Below are positions 41,974 to 50,823 of a stretch of DNA of 64,000 bases, piece by piece. Both the position numbers and the translations under genes were made by a program. The stretch lies in assembly GCA_903907995.1 (NCBI GenBank), contig CAIVQH010000060.1, forward strand, positions 310,001 through 374,000, read 5' to 3'. The stretch is from an uncultured Verrucomicrobiota bacterium. Lineage in GTDB: Bacteria > Verrucomicrobiota > Verrucomicrobiia > Limisphaerales > UBA9464. Every line of letters starts with the position of its first letter. Position 1 is the first letter of the stretch. Under the pieces are notes generated by a model, which was not told the origin of the DNA, made no database searches, and saw only the letters and a list, made by a program, of their open reading frames with translations.

Positions 41974-43755
41974 ATGAGCGAACCGTCGGAACTGAGTCTG
42001 GATCTTGAAAAGGCGTTTCTGCCCGCATGGGCGCAACAGCCAAACGATGCCGCCCGCTACGCCAAGTATGAGGGCACCGAGGGTGCCGGCGAGCGTCGTG
42101 GGCCACGTAGCTTCGGTGATCGTCCGCCCCGCCCTGGTGGGCCGGGTGGCCGCCCGGGCTTCGGCGGTCCGCGCCCCGGTGGTTCCGGTGGCCCGGGCGG
42201 ACGCCCTGGTTTCGGCGGTCCTCGCCCCGGCGGTCCGGGTGGCCCCGGAGGACGCCCCGGCTTTGGTGGTCCGCGCCCCGGTGGTCCCCGTCCTGGTGGC
42301 CCTGGTGGCGAAGGCACCGGACTCAAGTGGGACCCGAGCGCCGCTCCGGCCCAACGCGGCCCCCGCCGCAATGACCGGCGCGATTTCGAGCCCGAACCTC
42401 TCATCCCGATCGACGTCGAACTGCGGCCCGAACCCGCCGGTGTCAACTCGCTGGGCCGCCAGATCAAGCTCAGTGGCCGGGCCTACCCGCTGCTCGAGGT
42501 TGCTGGCCTGGTCATCCAGAAGCCCGACCGCTACGAGATCACCTTCCGCACGATCAAGGGCAAGGATGGCAAAGTGCTCCAGCCCCTGTTCGTCTGCTCC
42601 TTGGACGACAGCGTCTGGCTCTCCGAAGCCGACGCAGCCTCACACGCGTTGAAGGCCCACTTCGACACGTTCTACCAGACGGAGAAGCTTCCCTGCGATC
42701 CGCCGAAGGGCGTGTGGACGCTGGTCGCGCAATTCGAGGACACCGTCCTCGGACCGCCGAACTACCACGGCTATCAGGAAAAGCTGCGCGAGGTTCACGC
42801 CCAGCGCGCCCGCGGGCTGCCCTTCGAGGTCTTCAAGAGCCGCGTCCGGATCGTGAAGGACGAGGCCATTGTGAAGCAGTGGCTGGACGGCCAGAGCTCA
42901 CGGCTGGAATACACCGCCATCAACGTCCCTGAGGCGCTGAAGTTCGGCACGCTGGCCGAGGTCGAGGCGCATTTCCGCGCCACCCATCTCGCCAACGTGG
43001 TGAAGTCGGTGGACTCGTGGCAGCTCAAGCGCGACCAGGCCGGCCCGCGCCTGCCCGAGCCCTTGCACCGTGTGCTCCGCGTCACGCTCGAACGTGAACG
43101 CAAGTTCCCGATCCGCACGATGACCGCGCTCAGCGCGGACTTCGCGAAGGGCGGCCTGCAGTTCTTCAAGCGCGACAAGACGGTCGTGCATGTCGCCGTG
43201 GCCCGGCCGCATTACCTCGACCTCACCACCAGCTACGTCTCGAACAACGTCCGGCGGATCATCGAGTTCATTGATGCGAACGCGAACGCCAGCCGGAAGA
43301 AGCTGGTGGAGGCACTGGCTCCCACGCCTGAGGCTCCTGCTGTCGCCCCTGCCCCGGTGGTGGAAGCGGCCGTTGCTCCGGCACCGGCAGCCGAAGGCGC
43401 TCCCGCGGCGGAAGCCGCACCGGTCGCTCCAGTCGCCCCACGGGCGACGCCTGAGCAGCAGGCGCTGCTGACCGACCTGCACTGGCTCGTCCATCAGGGT
43501 CATGTGATCGAGTTCGCCAACGGCAAGCTGGAAACGGCCAAGAAGCCCCTGCCCAAGCCCGAGCCCGCTCCCCGACCGGAACGTACGCACAAGCCCGCAC
43601 CCGCAGCCAAGGCGGAAGCCAATGCCGATGCGTCCGCCACCCCTGCAGCGACGGCCGAGGAACCGGCAGCCCCGACGGAGGCAGTGACACCAGCCGCTGC
43701 CGATGACACCGGGCTGCTGCCGGTGCCGTCACCGAATCCCGGCCTGGTCGGCTGA
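41974..43755 (+). CDS. Uncharacterised protein with Gly/Pro/Arg-rich N-terminal repeats
   Basis: 593 residues from ATG 41974. Residues 55-105 are three 17-residue repeats (GGPGGRPGFGGPRPGGx), then a charged linker. The middle (about 140-440) is a globular region with V-N-S-L-G-R-Q-I-K-L-S-G-R-A-Y, W-T-L-V-A-Q-F-E-D-T-V-L-G-P-P-N-Y-H-G and FPIRTMTALSADFAKGGL blocks. The tail is Ala/Pro/Glu-rich. The RGG-like N-terminus and basic composition suggest nucleic-acid binding; I do not recognise the central family. A terminator-like hairpin precedes it and a terminator follows at 43775. Confidence 0.7.
   Translation: MSEPSELSLDLEKAFLPAWAQQPNDAARYAKYEGTEGAGERRGPRSFGDRPPRPGGPGGRPGFGGPRPGGSGGPGGRPGFGGPRPGGPGGPGGRPGFGGPRPGGPRPGGPGGEGTGLKWDPSAAPAQRGPRRNDRRDFEPEPLIPIDVELRPEPAGVNSLGRQIKLSGRAYPLLEVAGLVIQKPDRYEITFRTIKGKDGKVLQPLFVCSLDDSVWLSEADAASHALKAHFDTFYQTEKLPCDPPKGVWTLVAQFEDTVLGPPNYHGYQEKLREVHAQRARGLPFEVFKSRVRIVKDEAIVKQWLDGQSSRLEYTAINVPEALKFGTLAEVEAHFRATHLANVVKSVDSWQLKRDQAGPRLPEPLHRVLRVTLERERKFPIRTMTALSADFAKGGLQFFKRDKTVVHVAVARPHYLDLTTSYVSNNVRRIIEFIDANANASRKKLVEALAPTPEAPAVAPAPVVEAAVAPAPAAEGAPAAEAAPVAPVAPRATPEQQALLTDLHWLVHQGHVIEFANGKLETAKKPLPKPEPAPRPERTHKPAPAAKAEANADASATPAATAEEPAAPTEAVTPAAADDTGLLPVPSPNPGLVG
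42136..42288 (+). repeat. 51-nt tandem repeat, three copies, in coding sequence
   Basis: Three near-identical 51-nt units encode the 17-residue GGPGGRPGF-GGPRPGG-x repeat; the last position of each unit varies (Ser, Pro, Pro). Such units change copy number easily by slippage or recombination. Confidence 0.8.
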
Positions 43756-43774
43756 TTTTAGCCCCAGAGCAATC

Positions 43775-43806
43775 AGGCCGCGTCCACTTGGGCGCGGCCT
43801 TTTTCA
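43775..43806 (+). terminator. Rho-independent terminator after the Gly/Pro-rich protein gene
   Basis: An 8-bp stem (43775-43782 with 43793-43800, AGGCCGCG/CGCGGCCT) with a 10-nt loop is followed by TTTTTC. It lies 20 nt after the stop at 43755 and ahead of nadD. Confidence 0.75.
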
Positions 43807-43922
43807 TTTCACGCGGTGATGGCCCGCAGTCCATTTGGCGGGGCAATCGGGTTGCGGTACGGAATCCAGTTTGCCGCTCCCGCCAAAACCGTCAGCCTCT
43901 CCCCGCAAATCTGAACGGAAAC

Positions 43923-44498
43923 GTGAAACTCGGCTTATACGGCGGTTCGTTTGATCCGGTGCATCTCGGGCATCTGCTCGTCGCGCACGCGGCGCTGGAG
44001 GAGCTTGCGCTCGACCGGTTGGTGTTCATCCCGGCCGCACAATCCCCGTTCAAGCCAGGCACCCAGCCCGCTCCCGCCGCCATGCGGGCCCGTATGCTGC
44101 GCCTTGCACTGGCGGGTGAAACCCGTTTTGAGGTGGATGAACTGGAAATTCGGCGCGGTGGAGTGAGTTTCACGGTGGATACCGTCCGCGAATTGGCCAC
44201 ACGCCATCCCAGGGCCGAGCTCTTCTGGCTCATCGGGGCCGACCATGTGCCGACGCTGCCAAAATGGCGCGAGGCGGAAGAGCTCGCCCAACTCGTCCAG
44301 TTTGTCGTCATTCCGCGACCCGGTGAAACCCAGGCCACGCTTCCGCCGCCCTACCGCCTGCATCAGCTCAGCGGCTGGCCGCTGCGCGTCTCTTCGTCTG
44401 AAATCCGCCAGCGGGTCGCCGTCGGAAAGCCTGTTCACCAGCTCGTGCCGGCGGTCGCGGCCGAGGTGATCGCCAACGAAAAGCTCTACCAGCTGTGA
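43923..44498 (+). CDS. nadD: Nicotinate-nucleotide adenylyltransferase
   Basis: 191 residues from GTG 43923, the usual length. It adenylates nicotinate mononucleotide to nicotinic acid adenine dinucleotide (NaAD) in NAD synthesis. The nucleotidyltransferase motif is GGSFDPVHLGHL (G-x-F-x-P-x-H-x-G-H), followed by FIPAAQSPFK, WLIGADHVPTLPKWRE and the closing SSSEIRQRVAVGKPV (ISxTxxR-like). It precedes larB by 50 nt; LarB's substrate is NaAD. Confidence 0.95.
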   Translation: MKLGLYGGSFDPVHLGHLLVAHAALEELALDRLVFIPAAQSPFKPGTQPAPAAMRARMLRLALAGETRFEVDELEIRRGGVSFTVDTVRELATRHPRAELFWLIGADHVPTLPKWREAEELAQLVQFVVIPRPGETQATLPPPYRLHQLSGWPLRVSSSEIRQRVAVGKPVHQLVPAVAAEVIANEKLYQL

Positions 44499-44547
44499 TC
44501 GCTGTTTCCCCCTTGCCCATCGACTCCGCCCCCCTTTCGCTCGTTCC

Positions 44548-45303
44548 ATGACCGCCGCCGAAGCCGCCGCCCTTCTCGATCGTTTCCAGCGTGGTGAAAT
44601 TCCCCGCGACGCCGTCCTGCGCGCCTTTCAGGCCAAACCGCTGGTAGATCTCGGCTTTGCCCAGGTGGATACCCATCGGGCGCTACGGAAGGGTTTTCCG
44701 GAGGTGATCTTCGGCGCGGGAAAAACTCCGTCGCAGGTCGTCGCGATTGCGGAGCGGATTGTCGCGGCCAACGACCGGGTGCTCGTGACCCGCCTGGGCG
44801 ATGAGCACGTCAAGGCGCTGCGGAAGAAATTCCGCCGGGCCGTGCATCACGAGGCTGCCCGTTGCGTGACCATCGAGACCAAGCCGCTGCCGAAGCGTCC
44901 GGGATTCATCGCCGTGCTCTGTGCCGGGACGAGCGACCTGCCCGTCGCTGAAGAGGCCGCCCTTACCGCCGAATTCATGGGCAACACGGTGTTGCGCATC
45001 ACTGATGTGGGCGTTGCCGGGCTGCACCGCCTGCTCGCCCGTCTCGACGATTTTCAGCGCGCCAATGTCATCATTGTGGCCGCCGGCATGGAAGGCGCCC
45101 TGCCAAGCGTGGTCGCCGGACTCGTCTCACGACCAGTCATCGCCGTACCGACAAGCGTCGGATATGGCGCGGCGTTTGGCGGGGTAGCCGCCTTGCTGGG
45201 CATGCTGAACTCCTGCGGCAGCGGCGTGACCGTGGTGAACATCGACAACGGGTTCGGGGCCGGCTACGCCGCCGCCCAGATCAACGCGCTCGGCAATCCT
45301 TGA
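44548..45303 (+). CDS. larB: Nickel-pincer cofactor biosynthesis protein LarB
   Basis: 251 residues. LarB carboxylates the pyridinium ring of NaAD and hydrolyses its phosphoanhydride to give pyridinium-3,5-biscarboxylic acid mononucleotide, the first step to the nickel cofactor of lactate racemase. Visible: N-terminal helix with GEIPRDAVLRAF, the F-G-A-G-K-T-P and Q-V-V-A-I-A-E-R strands, AVLCAGTSDLPVAEEA, V-A-G-M-E-G-A-L-P-S-V-V-A-G-L, and PTSVGYGAAFGGVAALLGML of the PurE-like C-terminal domain. larA, larC and larE are not in the window. Confidence 0.94.
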   Translation: MTAAEAAALLDRFQRGEIPRDAVLRAFQAKPLVDLGFAQVDTHRALRKGFPEVIFGAGKTPSQVVAIAERIVAANDRVLVTRLGDEHVKALRKKFRRAVHHEAARCVTIETKPLPKRPGFIAVLCAGTSDLPVAEEAALTAEFMGNTVLRITDVGVAGLHRLLARLDDFQRANVIIVAAGMEGALPSVVAGLVSRPVIAVPTSVGYGAAFGGVAALLGMLNSCGSGVTVVNIDNGFGAGYAAAQINALGNP

Positions 45304-45376
45304 CGCCGTTCACCGGAGGAAGCGTTGCCCCACAATCCTTTGTGCCTTTGGCCCGGTTCGGCGCTACGATCTCCCC

Positions 45377-46564
45377 GTGCTGCCGGACATCCGCTCCCAG
45401 AATCGCGACACGCTCGCCGCTCAGTTTGCCTCATGGAACCAGCCCGCCTACCGGCTGGACCAGCTGCTGAGGTGGCTTTATGCCCGTCGCGCCGCGTCTT
45501 GGGACGAGATGTCAAACCTGCCCAAGGCTCTGCGCGCTCAGCTCGCCGCCGTGTACTCACTGAACCTGCCACAGCTCGTCACCAAGCAGGGTTCCCACGA
45601 CACCACCCAGAAGTTTCTCTGGCGTCTCGCCGACGGGACGCTGATCGAAAGCGTGCTCATCCCCGCCAACCCGGCGCTGTACGGCGAGGCCAGCGACCGG
45701 CACACGCTCTGCATTTCGACCCAGGTGGGTTGCGCCTACGGCTGCCGCTTCTGCGCCAGCGGACTGGATGGCTTTAAGCGGAATCTCGCTCCCCACGAAA
45801 TCAGTGGCCAAATCCTGGCCATCGAGCGTTGGGCGGCCACGGCCGGTCCCGAGTCTCGGGTCCAAAGTCCCAAGTCGGCTGCCTCATCTGAGTCCCGACC
45901 CGAGACCCGGGACGCGGGACCCGGGACGCCAGCCGCGGAGCGGATGGTAAATAACATCGTGGTCATGGGCATGGGCGAGCCGATGGCCAATTATGACAAC
46001 CTGATGACGGCGCTCCGCACGCTAAATGCACCGTGGGGCGGTGGCATCGGTGCCCGCCGGATCACGATTTCCACCAGCGGGCTCGCCCCGCGCATCCGCG
46101 ACCTGGCGAACGATCCGCTTCAGTTCCGCCTCGCCATTTCGCTCCACGGCGCCACGGATGAGGTGCGCGAGAAGATCATGCCGGTAAACCGGAAATATCC
46201 GCTGCGGGATCTGACCGCCGCCTGCGAGTACTACGTCACCCACAAGGGGAAGATGATCACGCTGGAATATATCCTCATTGCTGGCGTGAACGACTCGCTG
46301 GCCCAGACGCGACCACTCGCCGACCTCGCCCATCGGTTGCATGCCAAGGTAAACCTGATCCCGTATAACACGGTCGAAGGCCTGCCCTGGTCACGCCCGG
46401 ACGATGAAACCTGCGAAGCCTTCGCCAGCGCTTTGGAACACGAAGGGGTTACCGCGACCCTGCGTCGTGAGAAGGGCCATGACATCGACGCGGCCTGTGG
46501 TCAGTTGCGGCTGAAAACGGAGCGGGCGGAAACGAACAGCGAAGACGCGAAGACGCAAAGCTGA
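45377..46564 (+). CDS. rlmN: Dual-specificity rRNA/tRNA adenine-C2 methyltransferase RlmN, with a repeat-encoded insertion
   Basis: 395 residues from GTG 45377. It methylates A2503 of 23S rRNA and A37 of some tRNAs by radical SAM chemistry. Cluster motif C119-AYG-C123-RF-C126, NNIVVMGMGEP-like block, SISLHG-like LAISLHGATDEVREKIMPVNR, and the catalytic cysteine in DAACGQL near the end. Residues about 154-187 (GPESRVQSPK..AGPGTPAAE) are not part of the family: they are encoded by a period-7 repeat (45846-45926). The C-terminal tail (ETNSEDAKTQS) also looks repeat-derived. Confidence 0.93.
   Translation: MLPDIRSQNRDTLAAQFASWNQPAYRLDQLLRWLYARRAASWDEMSNLPKALRAQLAAVYSLNLPQLVTKQGSHDTTQKFLWRLADGTLIESVLIPANPALYGEASDRHTLCISTQVGCAYGCRFCASGLDGFKRNLAPHEISGQILAIERWAATAGPESRVQSPKSAASSESRPETRDAGPGTPAAERMVNNIVVMGMGEPMANYDNLMTALRTLNAPWGGGIGARRITISTSGLAPRIRDLANDPLQFRLAISLHGATDEVREKIMPVNRKYPLRDLTAACEYYVTHKGKMITLEYILIAGVNDSLAQTRPLADLAHRLHAKVNLIPYNTVEGLPWSRPDDETCEAFASALEHEGVTATLRREKGHDIDAACGQLRLKTERAETNSEDAKTQS
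45846..45926 (+). repeat. Period-7 repeat with 17-bp inverted arms inside rlmN
   Basis: Consecutive heptamers GTCCCGA, GTCTCGG, GTCCAAA, GTCCCAA, GTCGGCT, then after a short spacer GTCCCGA, CCCGAGA, CCCGGGA, CGCGGGA, CCCGGGA. The first 17 nt (45846-45862) and 45897-45913 are reverse complements with one mismatch, so the mRNA could form a strong hairpin. The array keeps the rlmN frame. Confidence 0.8.
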
Positions 46565-46581
46565 CACAGAAGACCGTTGTA

Positions 46582-46650
46582 AATCTGGAAAACAGGAAAG
46601 CATGAAAAAGACAGGCCCTTTTCGGTTCCTGTTTTCCTGTTTTCCAAATT
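46582..46650. repeat. Inverted repeat with 25-nt arms between rlmN and hisH
   Basis: 46582-46606 and 46626-46650 are imperfect reverse complements (core TGGAAAACAGGAAA / TTTTCCTGTTTTCCA) around a 19-nt loop. The arms contain internal GGAAAACA-type short periodicity, like the other 7-nt arrays. It may act as a terminator for rlmN, although no T-run follows. Confidence 0.65.
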
Positions 46651-46709
46651 CAATCTGCCCCCTCCGCCTCTTCTTTGCGCCTTCGAGCCTTTGTTGTTAG
46701 CTTCACTCC

Positions 46710-47342
46710 GTGCTCGCGCTCCTCGATTATGGCGCCGGAAACATCCGCAGCGTCGAAAAAGCCCTCCGTGCCGTCGGTGCGGAGGTCCAACGCGTCCCTT
46801 CGCCGGAGGGGCTGGCACACGCGCACGGCATCGTCCTGCCGGGGGTCGGCGCGTTTGACGACTGCATGAACGCGATCCAGCGACAGGAGCTCGGTGGGGC
46901 CGTGAAGGCCTGGATTGCCGCCGGCAAGCCATTCCTTGGCATCTGCGTCGGCTACCAGGCGCTGTTCGAGCGGAGCGAGGAGTTTAACTCCTGCGCCCTC
47001 GGTTTGGGCGTCTTCGAAGGTCCGGTGGTCCGATTCCTGACCACGGCGGAAGAACCCCACCTCAAGATTCCCCAGATTGGTTGGAACGAAGTCGCCATCA
47101 CGCAGCCCGAATGCCCTCTCTTTGCCGGCATTCCGGACGGCAGCCACTTCTATTTCGTGCACAGCTTTTTCCCGCAGCCGGTGGACAGCTCGATTGTGGC
47201 GGGTCACACGGACTACGGCGGAACATTTGCCGCGGCGATCCGGAAGGACAACGTGTGGGCCACGCAGTTCCACCCGGAGAAGAGCCAGCAGGTAGGGCTG
47301 CGGCTGCTGCGGAACTTTGTTGAGTTCGCCGCCCAGAACTGA
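46710..47342 (+). CDS. hisH: Imidazole glycerol phosphate synthase glutaminase subunit
   Basis: 210 residues from GTG 46710. Class I glutamine amidotransferase that supplies ammonia to HisF in histidine synthesis. It opens LLDYGAGNIRSVEKAL; the nucleophile is the Cys of FLGICVGYQ (usually GICLGMQ), LKIPQIGWNE is the HisF-contact block, and QFHPEKS provides the His/Glu of the triad. No other his gene is in the window. Confidence 0.95.
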   Translation: MLALLDYGAGNIRSVEKALRAVGAEVQRVPSPEGLAHAHGIVLPGVGAFDDCMNAIQRQELGGAVKAWIAAGKPFLGICVGYQALFERSEEFNSCALGLGVFEGPVVRFLTTAEEPHLKIPQIGWNEVAITQPECPLFAGIPDGSHFYFVHSFFPQPVDSSIVAGHTDYGGTFAAAIRKDNVWATQFHPEKSQQVGLRLLRNFVEFAAQN

Positions 47343-47374
47343 CTCTGGCGAAGCCGCCTACGCAGGGAGCCGAC

Positions 47375-48232
<858 letters not shown>

Positions 48233-48435
48233 AAGCCAAGGACGGGGGTGATTTCCGAATAAACGGCCAACGCCCGCCGGGCGTCACGCTTTTTTACTGG
48301 GGCCCGGGGGCCAAGACTCCCGGTTCGCCACGACACAATGGAAGGTCAATAACTTCCGGGAGCGATGGACGGCTCACCCTTCTGACAGCCGGCGCGCTCC
48401 TTGCGGGCTTCGGGCAATTCTGCTCTCTTCGCCCA

Positions 48436-48789
48436 ATGCCCAGCCGCTTGATCCTCTTGGCCGTCTTGGCTTTGCTGGTCGTCTCGGGATGCCGCAAGTC
48501 GGAAGCGCCCACGCCGGTGGCCGATTCCCCGGCCACCAGTCCGGAGAATCCCACCACCTCAAAACCCCCTGCGGCCGACACGCCGACGATCACCGAGGCA
48601 GATTTGTCGGGCGTGCTGGCCGGGCTCACGCAGGCAGTTCGGAAGTTTGGTTTCGAGAAGCAACGGATGCCCAAAGACCTGGAGGAGCTGGTTGCCGCCG
48701 GCTATCTCTCGGCCATGCCCGCAGCTCCGGCAGGCAAAAAGTTTACCATCAACGAGAAAAAGGTTCAGGTCGTCCTTACCGGGCGATAA
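48436..48789 (+). CDS. Small lipoprotein
   Basis: 117 residues. [15 protein letters not shown] is a lipoprotein signal with lipobox L-V-V-S-G-C. A Pro/Thr-rich linker is followed by a helical segment with [24 protein letters not shown] and [18 protein letters not shown], resembling the ends of pseudopilin-like proteins. It is 17 nt upstream of the prepilin-like gene at 48807 and probably co-transcribed with it. Confidence 0.7.
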   Translation: MPSRLILLAVLALLVVSGCRKSEAPTPVADSPATSPENPTTSKPPAADTPTITEADLSGVLAGLTQAVRKFGFEKQRMPKDLEELVAAGYLSAMPAAPAGKKFTINEKKVQVVLTGR

Positions 48790-48806
48790 TCCCGCTGGAG
48801 GTCCAA

Positions 48807-49685
48807 ATGGAAACATCCCCATCCGCGAACGAAAGCAGGCGTGCCACGCGTGCCTTCACCCTCATCGAATTGCTGGTGGTCATCGCGATCATCGCCATTT
48901 TGGCGGGACTGCTTCTGCCGGCACTGTCGTCGGCCAAGGCCCGGGGGCAGCGCATCAAATGCCTTTCGCAGGTCAAACAGATCGGCGTGGCCATGCACCT
49001 GTTCATGCTCGATCGGACGGATCATCTTCCGCCGGCCGCTTACCGCACCGGCGACTACATGTATCAACTCAGCTGGGATGACCTGCTCCACCGGTATCTC
49101 GGGGGCGTGGACAAGGACGAGGACCTGCTTCTGGGCATCACCGACGGGGCGTTCACCCCGAAAATCCTGCAGTGCCCGGCCGACAAGAATCCCATCACCA
49201 TTTCCTACGCCCAATTCGGCCAACGCCGCTCCTACTCGATGAACGGCGCGGATATCGTGGCGCCGGGAGCACTGCCGTCGACACCCACGCATGGGGTTGG
49301 CGTTTACATTCAGATCAACAACGGTTCCAAACCCAGCTTCGACGTCGAGGGATACCCGGCGAACGTGGTCCAGGACCCTTCAGGCACCATCCTGATCGCC
49401 GAGCAGCCCAACGGCCGGAATATCTGTGGCAATGACTGGCCGTCCTTCTGTGCCGGGCCAAGCTACTCGGCCGCGGGCGGCGGCGTTTTCGGGCCCGAAT
49501 GCTTTCAGATTTCACCGTCGGTGCTGAACTACAACTACGGCAAGGCCGCCTACGGCGTGCATGGCCAGCGCTTCGATTACCTCTTCCACGACGGCCACGC
49601 CGAAATCCTGCGGATCGAGCAGACCATCGGCAGTGGAAAAACCAACGCGCCCAAAGGCATGTGGACCGTCGTGACCGGTGACTAG
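48807..49685 (+). CDS. Prepilin-like protein with H...DG C-terminal motif
   Basis: 292 residues from ATG 48807. N-terminal [18 protein letters not shown] with Glu at +5. The middle has [21 protein letters not shown], and the end has [20 protein letters not shown], the H-X9-DG pattern. Domain order is that of the protein at 47375 on the other strand. Confidence 0.85.
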   Translation: METSPSANESRRATRAFTLIELLVVIAIIAILAGLLLPALSSAKARGQRIKCLSQVKQIGVAMHLFMLDRTDHLPPAAYRTGDYMYQLSWDDLLHRYLGGVDKDEDLLLGITDGAFTPKILQCPADKNPITISYAQFGQRRSYSMNGADIVAPGALPSTPTHGVGVYIQINNGSKPSFDVEGYPANVVQDPSGTILIAEQPNGRNICGNDWPSFCAGPSYSAAGGGVFGPECFQISPSVLNYNYGKAAYGVHGQRFDYLFHDGHAEILRIEQTIGSGKTNAPKGMWTVVTGD

Positions 49686-49759
49686 CGCCGCAACTTTTCG
49701 ACCGTCGTCGCCTTGCTTTTTTCCTTGGGCGGCCTCCGGCCAGAGCCCAAGCTCCCCGC

Positions 49760-50767
49760 ATGAAGCTCTCCCTGTTCCTCACCGCCCTGCTCTGCCTGCG
49801 CGCCTTTGCGGCCGCGCCCGAGGAGATGGCGGCCGCCGCCAACAATCTGGTGGCTGCGCTCGATGACATCCAACGCGCCAAGGCCACCTTTGCCTTCGAT
49901 GCCGATGAGCGCGAAAACTGGCACTTCATTCCGAAGGAACGGAAGGGGCTCACCCTGAAAGAAATGACGGCGGCCCAGCAGCGCCTCGCCTACGCCCTTT
50001 TGAACAGCGGCCTCAGCCAGCGCGGCTACGGGCAGGCCATGACGATCATGAGCCTTGAGCAGATCCTGCAGGACATGGAGGGGCCGACCCGCAAGTTCCC
50101 GCGTGATCCGGAGCTCTATCACTTCAGCATTTTCGGCACGCCCGCCGACAAGGGCAGCTGGGGCTGGCGCGTCGAAGGCCATCACCTCTCCGTCAACTTC
50201 ACGCTCATTGACGGCAAGGTCGTTGCGGGCACGCCGAGCTTCATGGGCACCAATCCCGGTGAGGTCAAAACCGGCCGTCGCGCCGGATTGCGCGTGCTCG
50301 GCGCTGAAGAAGAACTGGGCCGCCAGCTCGTGAAGTCCCTTACTGAGGCGCAGCGCAAAGTGGCCGTCCTTGATACCAAGGCTCCGGACGACATCATTAC
50401 CCTTGCCGCCCGCAAGGCGGACCTCGGCAAGCCGGTCGGCCTGCCCCTCTCGGAACTTACCGCCGAGCAGCACGACCTCGCGGTGAAGCTCATCCACGCT
50501 TACATCGACCGCCTGCGATGGGACCTCTCGACGGCGGACTTCGCCAAGATCGAGGCGGCCGGCCTCGACAATGTCCGGTTCGCCTGGATGGGCAGCTTCG
50601 AGCGGGGCCAGCGCCATTACTACCGGATGCACGGTCCGACGTTCGTACTAGAGTACGACAACACGCAGAACGACGCGAATCACGTCCACGCCGTCTGGCG
50701 CAATTTTGACGGTGACTTCGGTCGCGACATGCTCGCGGACCACCTGAAGGCCGACCACGGTAAGTAA
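49760..50767 (+). CDS. DUF3500 domain protein (secreted)
   Basis: 335 residues with a signal peptide (SLFLTALLCLRAFAA). It matches DUF3500: ERENWHFIPKERKGL near the start, GSWGWRVEGHHLSVNFTLIDGK, the P-S-F-M-G-T-N-P block, and DNTQNDANHVHAVWRNFDGDFGRD near the end. Homologues occur in many bacteria with unknown activity. It precedes the PSCyt1-DUF1549-DUF1553 gene by 56 nt. Confidence 0.88.
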   Translation: MKLSLFLTALLCLRAFAAAPEEMAAAANNLVAALDDIQRAKATFAFDADERENWHFIPKERKGLTLKEMTAAQQRLAYALLNSGLSQRGYGQAMTIMSLEQILQDMEGPTRKFPRDPELYHFSIFGTPADKGSWGWRVEGHHLSVNFTLIDGKVVAGTPSFMGTNPGEVKTGRRAGLRVLGAEEELGRQLVKSLTEAQRKVAVLDTKAPDDIITLAARKADLGKPVGLPLSELTAEQHDLAVKLIHAYIDRLRWDLSTADFAKIEAAGLDNVRFAWMGSFERGQRHYYRMHGPTFVLEYDNTQNDANHVHAVWRNFDGDFGRDMLADHLKADHGK

Positions 50768-50823
50768 GGGCTGGCTTGGCGGCCTTTGCGCCTCCGGTCC
50801 GCGCCTGCCAGTTTAATCGAGCC

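Noticed and set aside
42136-42288. CRISPR-like regular repeats
   Set aside because: The 51-nt units are contiguous without spacers and encode a Gly/Pro repeat in frame. The LRR gene (28925-30433) also shows only coding repeats.
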